A stretch of 64,000 nucleotides of DNA, from positions 104,808 through 168,807 of the forward strand of contig JAVBNT010000020.1 of the NCBI GenBank assembly GCA_031551355.1, written 5' to 3'. Below, one piece after another: positions 1-8,595 of this stretch; within the stretch, counting starts at the first letter, position 1, and every line of letters begins with the position of its first letter. Origin of the DNA: JAVBNT01 sp031551355 (GTDB lineage Bacteria > Vulcanimicrobiota > CADAWZ01). A program made the translations under genes and the position numbers. The notes under the pieces were generated by a model that searched no databases, was not told the DNA's origin, and was given only the letters and a program-made list of their open reading frames with translations.

Positions 1-1520
1 CTTCCCACGGATACGATGGTTTTTCCGAATTGCGGCATGGATTCGGTTTCTTCAAATGATGCAGGAAGGGGCAGGTATGCGCCATTGTTATTTGAACGAG
101 AATAAACTTTAGTGCAAAAAGATGTAAGCCATGCCGCCGCGCTGGCATGTTTGAAATATTCCAGTCTATTCGGTATCAGGTTGTGCATATATTGCTGCAT
201 ATAGGGTAGGTAATAGTTGTAGTTGTTGCAGGCAATACTTTTAATGTTGAATTCCTCCAGCATTTTATAAACCGGAAGAAGTTCGGGAAGAATGTTGATT
301 TGGCCGATGAACAGATCTATGTCAAGAATTACCGACAGAGACGTCAGGCGCCAGGAGAGCTCTTCGAAATTATTGGGAGCCAGTCTAAGATGTCTGACTT
401 CGTTTGGTATTTTGTAAGCATGGATATTTTTTCTGTCGGAAGTTACCAGTATTATGTCATAGTTTTCTATGAATTTATCCATTAATGTTGCTATTAGTCT
501 TGGTATGCCGCCGATTCGCCAACAGTAAGTATAGAATAGCAACAGTGGTTTTTCTTTATTGGGGAATGTCTTTTGTTTCAGATATTTTTCCCAATATATT
601 CTTATTTTCTCTTCATCCTCTAATTTGAAAATGTATTTGTCTAACAGAGCGAGGGCCTTGTCGATGTCAATATCTTTACAGGCAAACTTGTATATAAGTT
701 TTAGAATTATTATCGGGGCTTTTACGTATGAATTGTTCAGGAGGTAATTAAAGAGTCCATACAAAGATTCAGATGAATTTTCTAGGAAATTTTCAATTTC
801 CTTATCTGTCAGTTGTTTTATCGAGTTGACAATAAAACTGTCATGCTCTGCAGTCCTTAAATTCCGCTTCTTGTCTTTATTCTGTTCTTCGTGCTGGCGT
901 AATATTATGAGACTTTGATTTACATGTATAAACGGTACTTTTGAAGCAAGTCTAAACCATAGATCGTAATCATACAAGGCTTTAAGTTGTGGATTGAATG
1001 TACCGTGATTTAATAAATATTCCCTTGGTATCAGCAGTGTACAGCCGTTTATTCCGGGACAACCGCCAATTCCCAGCAAACCACGGATACTTTTTACACC
1101 CCTTTGCGGAATTTCAAAATTACCTATAAGTTCTCCGGTTTGTGAAACATGTTCATAGTTGCTGGTAACTACGGCAGGTATTCCATATTCTTCCAACAGT
1201 TCAATTTGTTTTTCAATTTTTTCCGGTTTATATAGAGCATCATGGCTTAACCAGGAGAAATAGTCTCCTTCCATTTGAGCGATGCCGTTATTCAATGCCG
1301 CGCAGATGCCGCCATTTTCCTGATAAATGTAGCGTATTTTGTTTCCATATGAAAGAGCTATTGATTCTGTTGCTCCTTGAGCTTTTGATCCGTCGTTTAT
1401 GACTATAGTTTCGATATTTTTGTATGTCTGGTTTAATGCGGAATCGATCGCTTCACGCATATAATTACTGCCGTTGTGGACGGGAATTATTATTGATACT
1501 TTCGGATTAAATTTAGACAT
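1..1520 (-). CDS. GT2-GT4 fused glycosyltransferase, 3' end outside window
   Basis: An open frame runs from the ATG at 1520 to the window edge without a stop, giving about 506 residues of an incomplete gene. The N-terminal 230 residues are a GT2 domain: the opening VSIIIPVHNGSNYM strand, the VINDGS nucleotide-binding loop, a SHD acid motif and a YDYDLWFR acceptor-side motif. After a helical linker the sequence becomes a GT4/GT-B domain, with a YTYCWRIGGIPRL segment and, at the very edge, GKTIVSVG, which normally opens the C-terminal Rossmann half. It probably adds sugars to the exported polysaccharide on the cytoplasmic face of the inner membrane. It lies 12 nt after the neighbouring GT4 gene. 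Its GT2 module closely resembles those at 4106-5935 and 9911-12274. Donor and acceptor sugars cannot be told. Confidence 0.85.
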   Translation of the reverse strand, partial: MSKFNPKVSIIIPVHNGSNYMREAIDSALNQTYKNIETIVINDGSKAQGATESIALSYGNKIRYIYQENGGICAALNNGIAQMEGDYFSWLSHDALYKPEKIEKQIELLEEYGIPAVVTSNYEHVSQTGELIGNFEIPQRGVKSIRGLLGIGGCPGINGCTLLIPREYLLNHGTFNPQLKALYDYDLWFRLASKVPFIHVNQSLIILRQHEEQNKDKKRNLRTAEHDSFIVNSIKQLTDKEIENFLENSSESLYGLFNYLLNNSYVKAPIIILKLIYKFACKDIDIDKALALLDKYIFKLEDEEKIRIYWEKYLKQKTFPNKEKPLLLFYTYCWRIGGIPRLIATLMDKFIENYDIILVTSDRKNIHAYKIPNEVRHLRLAPNNFEELSWRLTSLSVILDIDLFIGQINILPELLPVYKMLEEFNIKSIACNNYNYYLPYMQQYMHNLIPNRLEYFKHASAAAWLTSFCTKVYSRSNNNGAYLPLPASFEETESMPQFGKTIVSVG

Positions 1521-1532
1521 TTGGATATTTCC

Positions 1533-2951
1533 TCATAGATGCTCTATCTTTGACTGCGTTGCAATTTTTGAGGCAAGCATTTCATATTCTTTCGCAAGAA
1601 GACCATTGAAATGACTGATATCTGATATTTCATTTCTGAAATTAGCTTTGAGCTCCTGATTAATCGTTTCTGCATTGTCGTTCCGCAGGATTATTTCAAT
1701 GAGTTCATCCCATTTCTGGCCAACATTTTTGACGGTGAATCTTTCGGCCAACTTTTGGGAAGATAACCCCATTAATTTTAATTTCTCAGTATCATCCATT
1801 AAAGAGGATATTTTTTGTGCCATTAATTCAAGATCATTTTTTTCTACGATAAATCCGTTTTCACAGTCCGTTATGATATCTTCAACTCCGGGAAAGTTAA
1901 ATGCCAATATGGGCAATCCAAAACATGCCGCCTCGGTAAGGACAAGTCCCCAGCCCTCATTATTGGAGGCCATTATAAAGATGTCGCTTTTTTCATAGAA
2001 ACCGGTAACATCACTGTGCAATCCGGCGAAAGTAATCTTTGAATCCGGTATTTTCAGTTTTTGTATCAGTTCGCCGACCGTGTGTTCACAGGATAAATTT
2101 GGTTTTAGATTAAGATCGTATGGGCCCGCAAGTATCAGATTTGCATCCGGATGATACTTAAGTAATTTTTCAAAAACGATTAATATTTTGTCAACTCTTT
2201 TTATGGAATCATCAAATCGGCCGACACTTAGAAGCGTTTTTGCATATTTTTCTTTTTTCTTTTGGCCCGTGTATGTGTTGGCAGCCGGAATTCTTGCAGC
2301 GTTTTCATTTAGACATCCATAGGCGTTAGAACTGAATGATGTCGGAAAAACGACTGCATCGGCATATGCCAGCATTTTACTTTTATTAATGGCATAACCA
2401 TAAAGTTCAGGATGGTTGTGCATGAAGAAAAAACTCTCCAGACAGGAAGCTATCGACCTTATTTTTCTGTTTTTTAATTCTTTATATATAGGTGAAAATT
2501 CCGGTATACTATTATTATTCCCTATAAAAACATCCGGTTCCATAAGTCTAACCCAGTCCAATAACCTTTCAATGCGGTTTTCATCTTTGTGAATTTTTAC
2601 GAATTTTATTCTTGGATCCAGTTCAAAGCTTTTATTTTTTACCTGATCGTGAGAGACCTCGAAGATTGATATTATTATGTCATATTTATCAATTAGATAA
2701 TTTGCCGTTGTTGTTAAAAAACGCTCTGCCCCTCCATAAGTCCATCCGTATAGATGAAACATAATCAGCGGTTTTTTCCGTTCATCTGTGAGAGATGGCT
2801 TTATAATGTCATTTAGATAAGAAAGCGGCTCTTCTTTATTGTCATTCATGAATATGTGTTTATTCAGAAGATCTGCTGCGTATTTCAATTCTTTTGACGT
2901 TTCAAAGTAGATGCAGGCAGATTTTAATTCATTAAAAATGTATTCGTTCAC
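1533..2951 (-). CDS. GT4 family glycosyltransferase
   Basis: 472 residues from a GTG start preceded by AGGG at good spacing. The GT-B fold is recognisable: the N-terminal Rossmann domain begins near residue 60 (MFHLYGWTYGGAERFLTTTA), and the C-terminal domain begins at TLLSVGRFDDSIKRVDKI. The E-x7-E donor-phosphate motif is present in EGWGLVLTEA, followed by the FPGVEDII loop. GT4 enzymes are retaining transferases using nucleotide sugars. The first 55 residues and the last 50 lie outside the fold and are probably helical. The gene sits 12 nt after the GT2 gene in a co-directional polysaccharide operon. The specific sugar is unknown. Confidence 0.88.
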   Translation of the reverse strand: MNEYIFNELKSACIYFETSKELKYAADLLNKHIFMNDNKEEPLSYLNDIIKPSLTDERKKPLIMFHLYGWTYGGAERFLTTTANYLIDKYDIIISIFEVSHDQVKNKSFELDPRIKFVKIHKDENRIERLLDWVRLMEPDVFIGNNNSIPEFSPIYKELKNRKIRSIASCLESFFFMHNHPELYGYAINKSKMLAYADAVVFPTSFSSNAYGCLNENAARIPAANTYTGQKKKEKYAKTLLSVGRFDDSIKRVDKILIVFEKLLKYHPDANLILAGPYDLNLKPNLSCEHTVGELIQKLKIPDSKITFAGLHSDVTGFYEKSDIFIMASNNEGWGLVLTEAACFGLPILAFNFPGVEDIITDCENGFIVEKNDLELMAQKISSLMDDTEKLKLMGLSSQKLAERFTVKNVGQKWDELIEIILRNDNAETINQELKANFRNEISDISHFNGLLAKEYEMLASKIATQSKIEHL

Positions 2952-2963
2952 TTTTTATCCCTT

Positions 2964-4103
2964 TTATTTTTTCACAATTTTTTTTATCAACGAAATAGGA
3001 AAATATATTGTTTTTATTATTGTATTGCCAATTCTGAAACTCCAGGACTTTTTTATATTTTCAATGCTGTCTTCATAATATTTTGTTTGTTCGTCTATTT
3101 TTTTCTTAATTTTTTGGGAAATGTATTCGTAGCTTTCATAGGAATCACACAGTAAAAACATTTCATACGTTGTCTGCTGATGCTCGTTTAGCAGATTTTC
3201 TTTTGCAGGCTCTATATTCTTGAGAATTTTTTTTGAATTCTCATAGAATTTCTGTTTAAATTTTGTATCAATATTAGCATAAAAATGCTGTGCTGCGTTC
3301 AGGAAATATTTCAATAGCTCGTCTTTGTATAGCTCGTACAGGCCCTCGCTGCGCAAAATTTCCTCAAGCTTCTCGGTAACGGTAAATAAATCGAGACATC
3401 TCTCTGTTTTGAAGATGGTATGTGTTGTCGAATCAGTATTGGATATTCTGTAATTGTAAAGCACATAAGGACAGAACGATATTTTTTTTGCTTTAAGTAT
3501 CGTCTGGACGTGAAACGGTACGTCTTCGCAGAAGGTATTTTTGGGGAAAAACAACTCCTTATTGTTTTTAAGAAATTTGTTTTTATATATTTTGTTACAG
3601 CATGATGTCATACCGTTCAGAACAAACGGCTGTATATCTTTGTGTGAAAATGTAAATTCTGCAAAATCAGTGTTTTGGGGAAAAAATTGTGAAATATCGT
3701 GATTTTGCGGTAAAGATTTTTCTTTTTTCAGATGATCAAAAAAAGCCACCTTCATTATTGCCAGCTCGGATTCGTTTTTTGTGATATTGCCGTAAAGTTT
3801 GTTGAGAGCGTCTTTTTCCAGAATATCGTCGCAGTCGAGAAAGGATATGTATTCACCGTCGGCTATGTTCAGACCAACTTTTCGGGCATACCCCTGCCCC
3901 TCATTTTTTTTGTTGATTATTTTTAAATTTTTATATTTGAGCGCATATCTTTCCAGTATCTCCGGGCTTGCATCTGTTGAACCGTCGTTTATTGCAATCA
4001 CTTCGAAATTTTTAAAGTTCTGGCCGAACACCGAATCAAGACATTCCGGTAAGTATTTTTCCGTGTTGTATACCGGAATAATAATTGAAAATGCTACACT
4101 CAT
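2964..4103 (-). CDS. GT2 family glycosyltransferase
   Basis: 379 residues, ATG start with AGGGG upstream. Residues 1-110 hold the GT-A core: SIIIPVYNTEKYLPECLDSV, AINDGSTDAS and the DxD-like LDCDDIL metal-binding motif. Residues 160-250 carry the acceptor-side region with CEDVPFHVQ. A helical region of about 120 residues follows, ending in a basic, partly hydrophobic tail with KSWSFRIGNT and a run of Lys/Ile. The same tail closes the 4106-5935 protein. Such tails often place polysaccharide transferases at the membrane, which is inference here. Only 2 nt separate it from the upstream gene, so the two are likely translationally coupled. Substrate unknown. Confidence 0.88.
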   Translation of the reverse strand: MSVAFSIIIPVYNTEKYLPECLDSVFGQNFKNFEVIAINDGSTDASPEILERYALKYKNLKIINKKNEGQGYARKVGLNIADGEYISFLDCDDILEKDALNKLYGNITKNESELAIMKVAFFDHLKKEKSLPQNHDISQFFPQNTDFAEFTFSHKDIQPFVLNGMTSCCNKIYKNKFLKNNKELFFPKNTFCEDVPFHVQTILKAKKISFCPYVLYNYRISNTDSTTHTIFKTERCLDLFTVTEKLEEILRSEGLYELYKDELLKYFLNAAQHFYANIDTKFKQKFYENSKKILKNIEPAKENLLNEHQQTTYEMFLLCDSYESYEYISQKIKKKIDEQTKYYEDSIENIKKSWSFRIGNTIIKTIYFPISLIKKIVKK

Positions 4104-4105
4104 AT

Positions 4106-5935
4106 TTATTTACCCCTGTTATTTTTTATTAATTTTATAGGGAATAGAAGTGCGTTGACAAGTGTGTTGCCGATACGGAAACTCCAGGATTTTTTTATGG
4201 CATCCATACTTTCTTCATACCGCCGGACAACGGCAGTATAGGCTGCTGTATTTTCTACAAATTTATCAATGAACGTAAATATAAAATCGCGATCCTGCTT
4301 TGCCAGAGCTAACAGATGTCTTAGCCTGTCTTTATTTTTTTTATAATACTCTCTGTCCGCGAACAGCTCTGACAACCCTTTGCAGGTATATGACGATATT
4401 CCTTGGCACTCAAAGTTGTCATAACAAAATTTTATTACATTGTATATTTCCGAATATTCGCTTATCTTGCTGCTTTTTCCTCTTGGAACCGTTTTTGTCA
4501 GAGGACTTTCAAGACAGGCCACTGGATATTGCTGCGCAGCCGAGATCCAGAAGCATTTCTCACAACCTTCTCTTGTATTGACATCAAATCGGATGCCGTT
4601 TGTGACGATTTCCTTTTTGATTATGACTGTCGGATACGCGATGGGGCAGTCTTCTATTATCATTGGAAATACGCGTCCGCTTATTTTTGCCGGAGCCGTT
4701 ATCTCTTGACGGCTCAGCGGATCGGTAGTTTTATACGTCGTATGGCAAAGGCTGGCGCCGCTGACTTCCATAAAGATCATTTGTTCTTCAATTTTATTTT
4801 TTTCCCAGTAAGAATCGGAATCCAGAAAGGCTATATGAGAACCGGATGCTCTTTCTATGGCGATGTTGGCGGCTTTGATAATGTCGTTTTCGCTTATGAT
4901 AAGGTGGTTTATTTTCCCGTCTAATTTCGCCGGTATTTTGTCTTCGCAGCCGATGACAATTACTTCACCAACCGGAAATGTCTGCTCTAATATACTTTTC
5001 AGTGATTTTTCATAATTTTCGTTTTTTTCGTTTACTTTTAGTATGACACTGACGGAGATACCGTCTTTTGCTTTATTAAATCTTTCCTTGCCGGCAATAT
5101 ATTCTTTTTTCAGAATTTGCTCGAATTGTTCTATTACATCCGTGTATGAAGGAAGTGTCGCTTTGATGAATTTTAAGGTTTCCAGAATAAACAGATATTT
5201 GGAGCCTTCATACTCTTTCATCTCTTTTATATCAGTATTATCAATGAACCCTGCCCATAGTTTGTTGGCTTCCAATGCCGCTTTGATATTTCTGGACCCC
5301 TGTTCCTGATGCACCCTGCTTTTAATGAAAATATCGTCCATTGATGCAATGCTTATTTTTTGCACCATTCTAAACCATAAATCATAATCCTGAGTGGCCG
5401 GCAGCTTTTCATCAAAATATCCCGTCTCTTCAAAGCTTTTTTTGGGGATCAGCGTTGTGCAGCCATTGATGCAGCCTCTTAATACCGCGTATAGAGGTTT
5501 ACGGCTCAACATGTTATGATCAAGATTTATCTCGTATAAAACAGACGATTTTTCGTCGACAACTTCATAGTTTCCAAAAATAAAGACATATTTATTTTTG
5601 GATTTTTTTAAAAAGTTAACCTGTTTCTCTATTTTATCCGGCAGAAATTCGTCGTCGTGGCTAAGCCATGAAATATAATCTCCCCTGGCTTCTTTTATTC
5701 CCCGGTTGAGTGCTGTTGAGACCCCGCCGTTTTCTTTGGCAATATAACGAATCCTGTTGCCGTATGACAGGGCAATGGCCTCGGTCTTGCCGCCGTCAGT
5801 GGAGCCGTCGTTTACGACAATGATTTCCAGATTGCCGTACGTTTGCGATATTGCCGAGTCGATCGCGTTTTTCAGATAGTTACTCCCGTTATAAACCGGT
5901 ATAACGACAGATATCAATGGATAAAATTCATTCAC
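4106..5935 (-). CDS. tandem double GT2 glycosyltransferase
   Basis: I place the start at the GTG at 5935 (609 residues), because it overlaps the upstream stop as GTGA and has GGAG 9 nt upstream. The longer frame to 5959 starts at another GTG inside the upstream gene. The first GT2 domain (about 1-220) has VVIPVYNGSNYL, VVNDGSTDGG, SHDDEF and QDYDLWFRM. A second, divergent GT2-like domain (about 295-520) has SVSVILKVNEKNENYEKSL and the DxD motif LDSDSYW, so both halves may be catalytic. The C-terminus ends with the same KSWSFRIGNT membrane-proximal tail as the 2964-4103 protein. A two-domain transferase could add alternating sugars, as in other bifunctional polysaccharide synthases; this is inference. 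Confidence 0.85.
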   Translation of the reverse strand: MNEFYPLISVVIPVYNGSNYLKNAIDSAISQTYGNLEIIVVNDGSTDGGKTEAIALSYGNRIRYIAKENGGVSTALNRGIKEARGDYISWLSHDDEFLPDKIEKQVNFLKKSKNKYVFIFGNYEVVDEKSSVLYEINLDHNMLSRKPLYAVLRGCINGCTTLIPKKSFEETGYFDEKLPATQDYDLWFRMVQKISIASMDDIFIKSRVHQEQGSRNIKAALEANKLWAGFIDNTDIKEMKEYEGSKYLFILETLKFIKATLPSYTDVIEQFEQILKKEYIAGKERFNKAKDGISVSVILKVNEKNENYEKSLKSILEQTFPVGEVIVIGCEDKIPAKLDGKINHLIISENDIIKAANIAIERASGSHIAFLDSDSYWEKNKIEEQMIFMEVSGASLCHTTYKTTDPLSRQEITAPAKISGRVFPMIIEDCPIAYPTVIIKKEIVTNGIRFDVNTREGCEKCFWISAAQQYPVACLESPLTKTVPRGKSSKISEYSEIYNVIKFCYDNFECQGISSYTCKGLSELFADREYYKKNKDRLRHLLALAKQDRDFIFTFIDKFVENTAAYTAVVRRYEESMDAIKKSWSFRIGNTLVNALLFPIKLIKNNRGK

Positions 5936-6372
5936 TTTATACTGCTCCAGTCCAGCCACAGATGGGAAGCGTACCTTGTCTTCTCATTAACGGATTCTTC
6001 AAGCGTTAACGATGAGAGAATTAATATTTTTGCCGGGATTTCAAGCGCCTTTATTCCATTGGCATAGCCTGCGGGAACCGAAAGAATGCGGCTTTTGTCG
6101 GCTGATAATATTTCATATTCGGCTTTCAAATCTGCGGACGGGTTATCCCAGTCATCAATCTTAACCCACGCAACACAAAATGAGCCGGTTACAACGTAGA
6201 AATACTTTTTTTCCACTATATGTCCCTGCCAGGCGCGTACGGTTGCCGTGTCGGGATGTTCTATTACATAAAAACGTTTTACGTCATCGAAAACGAAATC
6301 ATTTACAAAAGTGAGGTTTCCACGGTTATCGGAAAAAATGCCGCCGTCAATAATTTGCGGTTTATCTTTCAT
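5932..6372 (-). CDS. cupin sugar epimerase (WxcM/RmlC-like)
   Basis: 146 residues, a single cupin domain. Recognisable parts are the VRAWQGHIVEKKYFYVVTGS strand pair, equivalent to the VRGWHGH region of RmlC-like epimerases, and the SVPAGYANGIKAL turn. This domain acts on nucleotide-linked keto-deoxysugars, and in CapF-type enzymes it is fused to the C-terminus of the reductase. Here it is a separate gene directly after a reductase of about CapF/FnlB N-terminal size, which suggests the fused enzyme is split in this organism. The stop overlaps the downstream GTG by 4 nt. It could equally be a 3,4-ketoisomerase for another dTDP-sugar. Confidence 0.75.
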   Translation of the reverse strand: MKDKPQIIDGGIFSDNRGNLTFVNDFVFDDVKRFYVIEHPDTATVRAWQGHIVEKKYFYVVTGSFCVAWVKIDDWDNPSADLKAEYEILSADKSRILSVPAGYANGIKALEIPAKILILSSLTLEESVNEKTRYASHLWLDWSSIK

Positions 6373-6399
6373 AAATTTATAGAACCTGCCTTTTTTTAT

Positions 6400-7260
6400 T
6401 CATCTTTTTTTGAACCAATAAAGTTTGCTGTGTTTTTCCACCCATTCGGCCGTTTCTTTTATCATTGTATCATAGTCAGGTATACGATAAGCAAAGTATG
6501 TTCTGTTATTGAGGAGCGTTTTGTCTACTGCAAAATCGGCGCACGGTCTGATGGTTATATTCATTTTTCCGAAGTGTTTTTGCATCAGGCAGAGCAGACT
6601 ATATTTATCTATATTTTGATTCGGGGTTAAATGGTATAATCCCGTTAGATCCTGACGTACGGCGGCATCTATTGCTTTTGCCAGCTCTATGGTTGTAATT
6701 CCGTTCCAAATGGCTTTCGTAAAGCCGCTTATTTCTCCGTTCTGTTTTAAAAACCAGTTTAATAGACCGCTGCCTTCAGGATCTGTATCCGGGCCGATAA
6801 TTGACATTCTGAAGGTCAAATCTTTATCGTTAACGATTTCCCCCAGTGACTTTGTCCTGTCGTAGATTGTCTCGCCGTCCGGACTTGAGTCCTCAGAGTA
6901 AGGAGCCGTTTTTCCGGAAAAAACACAGTCGGTGCTCAGATGAATGATTTTTGTCTTTGAGCTCCTATAATGGACCGCCAGCATTTGCGGCAGGTAAGAA
7001 TTTACAAGTATTGCCAAATCCGGTCTTTTTTCCGATGTTTTTTGCAGCAGGCCGATTGCATTGACAATTACATCCGGCTCTATTTTATGAAGCCAATTTT
7101 TAAGGGTTTCAAAATCAGTAACGTCAATTCTTTCGTTCTTATCGCTGGTTTTAACACTTCTGGACATACCGTAAACATCATATTTCTGCTCTTTCAGGTA
7201 TAGCGCTATTGTATGGCCGGCCATACCGGTAACGCCTAGTATCGCTATTTTTTTATTCAT
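6400..7260 (-). CDS. NAD(P)-dependent sugar-nucleotide reductase (RmlD/FnlB-like SDR)
   Basis: 286 residues, extended short-chain dehydrogenase. The Rossmann motif is ILGVTGMAGHTIALYL (GxxGxxG at the N-terminus), the substrate-side motif is STDCVFSG, and the YDRTKSLGE segment carries the catalytic Tyr-x3-Lys. RmlD-like members of this family reduce the 4-keto group of 6-deoxy sugars. Its neighbours are a FnlA/WbjB-type dehydratase and a WecB-type 2-epimerase, so it is most likely the middle enzyme of UDP-L-FucNAc or UDP-L-QuiNAc synthesis. The absence of a fused cupin and the RmlD-like length do not decide between the two products. Confidence 0.82.
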   Translation of the reverse strand: MNKKIAILGVTGMAGHTIALYLKEQKYDVYGMSRSVKTSDKNERIDVTDFETLKNWLHKIEPDVIVNAIGLLQKTSEKRPDLAILVNSYLPQMLAVHYRSSKTKIIHLSTDCVFSGKTAPYSEDSSPDGETIYDRTKSLGEIVNDKDLTFRMSIIGPDTDPEGSGLLNWFLKQNGEISGFTKAIWNGITTIELAKAIDAAVRQDLTGLYHLTPNQNIDKYSLLCLMQKHFGKMNITIRPCADFAVDKTLLNNRTYFAYRIPDYDTMIKETAEWVEKHSKLYWFKKR

Positions 7261-7298
7261 GACTTTCTCACTTCTTATTTCATAATAACTTTACAGAA

Positions 7299-7346
7299 AT
7301 AAATCAATCTTTTGGGGAAATACATTTCCCAAAAAGATTGATTTAT
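7299..7346. repeat. long intergenic hairpin, 23-bp arms
   Basis: Arms at 7299-7321 and 7324-7346 pair along 23 bp with one mismatch and a 2-nt loop. It lies in the 180-bp gap between the 2-epimerase and reductase genes, both minus strand. There is no clear U-tract after it, so it may be a processing site or attenuator rather than a standard terminator. Confidence 0.7.
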
Positions 7347-7440
7347 ATAAAAATGGAAATAGCAATTTTGCCAACATAGTCATACAGTCTTTAAAATTTT
7401 AAACACAGTTAAATTTGTCAGGTTGTTACAGAAGTTTTAC

Positions 7441-8562
7441 TTAGCCTGTTTTCCAAACTGTCCTATTTATATAATCTTTATAACTGAGTATAATCCTTAC
7501 GACTTTTTTGGAAACATTGTCGCTTTCATAGTCGGGAACTGTTTTTACCGGCTTAGAGTCTTCATGATACTGCGATACGACGACATCAATGGCATTTATT
7601 ACGTCTTCTTTCTTAAGCCCGCACATAATCAGTGTTCCCTCGTCCATGCCTTCAGGTCTTTCGTGGGCGTTTCTGACTGTTATCGCCGGAAAGTGGAGCA
7701 GGGAGGACTCTTCCGTAATTGTTCCGCTGTCGGAGATGACGCAGTAGGCATTTTGCTGCAGTTTGATATAATCTGCAAATCCCAGAGGTTTCATGAACTC
7801 GATAAGTCCGTCGGTCAGCAGCTTTTTTTCTTCGAGAAGTTTTCTTGTCCTGGGATGTGTTGAAAATATTATTCTTTTTTTGTATTTGGCGGTAATTGCA
7901 TTCAGGGAGTCAATAAGATTTTTGAAGTTATCATCATAATCGGTATTTTCTTCCCTGTGGGCACTGACGACAAAAAAGTCCTTTTCGGCAAGGTTAAGCC
8001 TGTCAAGAACGTCACTATCGGCTATTTTTTCTTTTTGCTTTAAAAGTACCTCTTTCATGCTTGAACCGACTTTTATTACTGTTTCCGGCGGTATTCCTTC
8101 GTCCAGCAGGTATCTTCTGGCATGTTCGGTCAGTGTCATATTTATGTCACTTAAATGATCAACTATTTTTCTGTTAATTTCTTCGGGAACTCTTTGATCG
8201 AAACAGCGGTTGCCGGCTTCCATATGGAATATGGGTATTTTATTTCTTTTTGCCGATATTACTGACAGGCAGGAGTTGGTATCTCCGTAAAGGAGAACGG
8301 CGTCCGGCCGGTTTGTTTTGAAGAGCTCATCGGTTTTTATAATCACGTTGCCAATTGTTTCCGCCGGTGTTTTGCCTGCGGCTTCCAGAAATATATCCGG
8401 TTTCCTGATGCCCATATCTTCAAAGAAAATGCCGTTTAGCTCATAATCGTAATTTTGACCGGTATGAACCAGTATATGGTCCGTATATTTGTCTAGTTCC
8501 TCTATTACACAGCTCAGCTTTATTATTTCCGGCCTGGTGCCGACGATCGTCATTACTTTCAT
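7441..8562 (-). CDS. wecB: UDP-N-acetylglucosamine 2-epimerase (WecB/FnlC type)
   Basis: 373 residues. The opening KVMTIVGTRPEIIKL is the hallmark of the non-hydrolysing 2-epimerase family. LVHTGQNYDYELN, LLYGDTNSCLS and HMEAGNRCFDQRVPEEINR follow, as does ISDSGTITEESSLL with the UDP-binding Ser and Glu. The enzyme inverts C2 of a UDP-HexNAc. In this context, next to a FnlA-like dehydratase and an SDR reductase, it is more likely the last step of a UDP-L-6-deoxy-HexNAc pathway (the FnlC/WbjD role) than general ManNAc supply. Its ribosome site lies in the second copy of a 16-bp tandem repeat shared with the end of the upstream gene. Confidence 0.88.
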   Translation of the reverse strand: MKVMTIVGTRPEIIKLSCVIEELDKYTDHILVHTGQNYDYELNGIFFEDMGIRKPDIFLEAAGKTPAETIGNVIIKTDELFKTNRPDAVLLYGDTNSCLSVISAKRNKIPIFHMEAGNRCFDQRVPEEINRKIVDHLSDINMTLTEHARRYLLDEGIPPETVIKVGSSMKEVLLKQKEKIADSDVLDRLNLAEKDFFVVSAHREENTDYDDNFKNLIDSLNAITAKYKKRIIFSTHPRTRKLLEEKKLLTDGLIEFMKPLGFADYIKLQQNAYCVISDSGTITEESSLLHFPAITVRNAHERPEGMDEGTLIMCGLKKEDVINAIDVVVSQYHEDSKPVKTVPDYESDNVSKKVVRIILSYKDYINRTVWKTG

Positions 8563-8563
8563 A

Positions 8564-8595
8564 ATTAATATCCTTCGTTATTAATATCCTTCGTT
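8564..8595. repeat. 16-bp perfect tandem duplication at gene junction
   Basis: attaatatccttcgtt occurs at 8564-8579 and again at 8580-8595. On the coding strand one copy encodes the last codons and the stop of the dehydratase gene. The other supplies AAGGA as ribosome-binding site for the next gene. It looks like a replication-slippage duplication. Confidence 0.9.

Noticed and set aside
1..20. cttcccacggata word also found at 54889
   Set aside because: At position 1 it is within a coding frame; the match of 13 bp is likely chance.
4403..4924. 173-residue ORF opposite the double GT2 gene
   Set aside because: It is the antisense shadow of a well-supported transferase.
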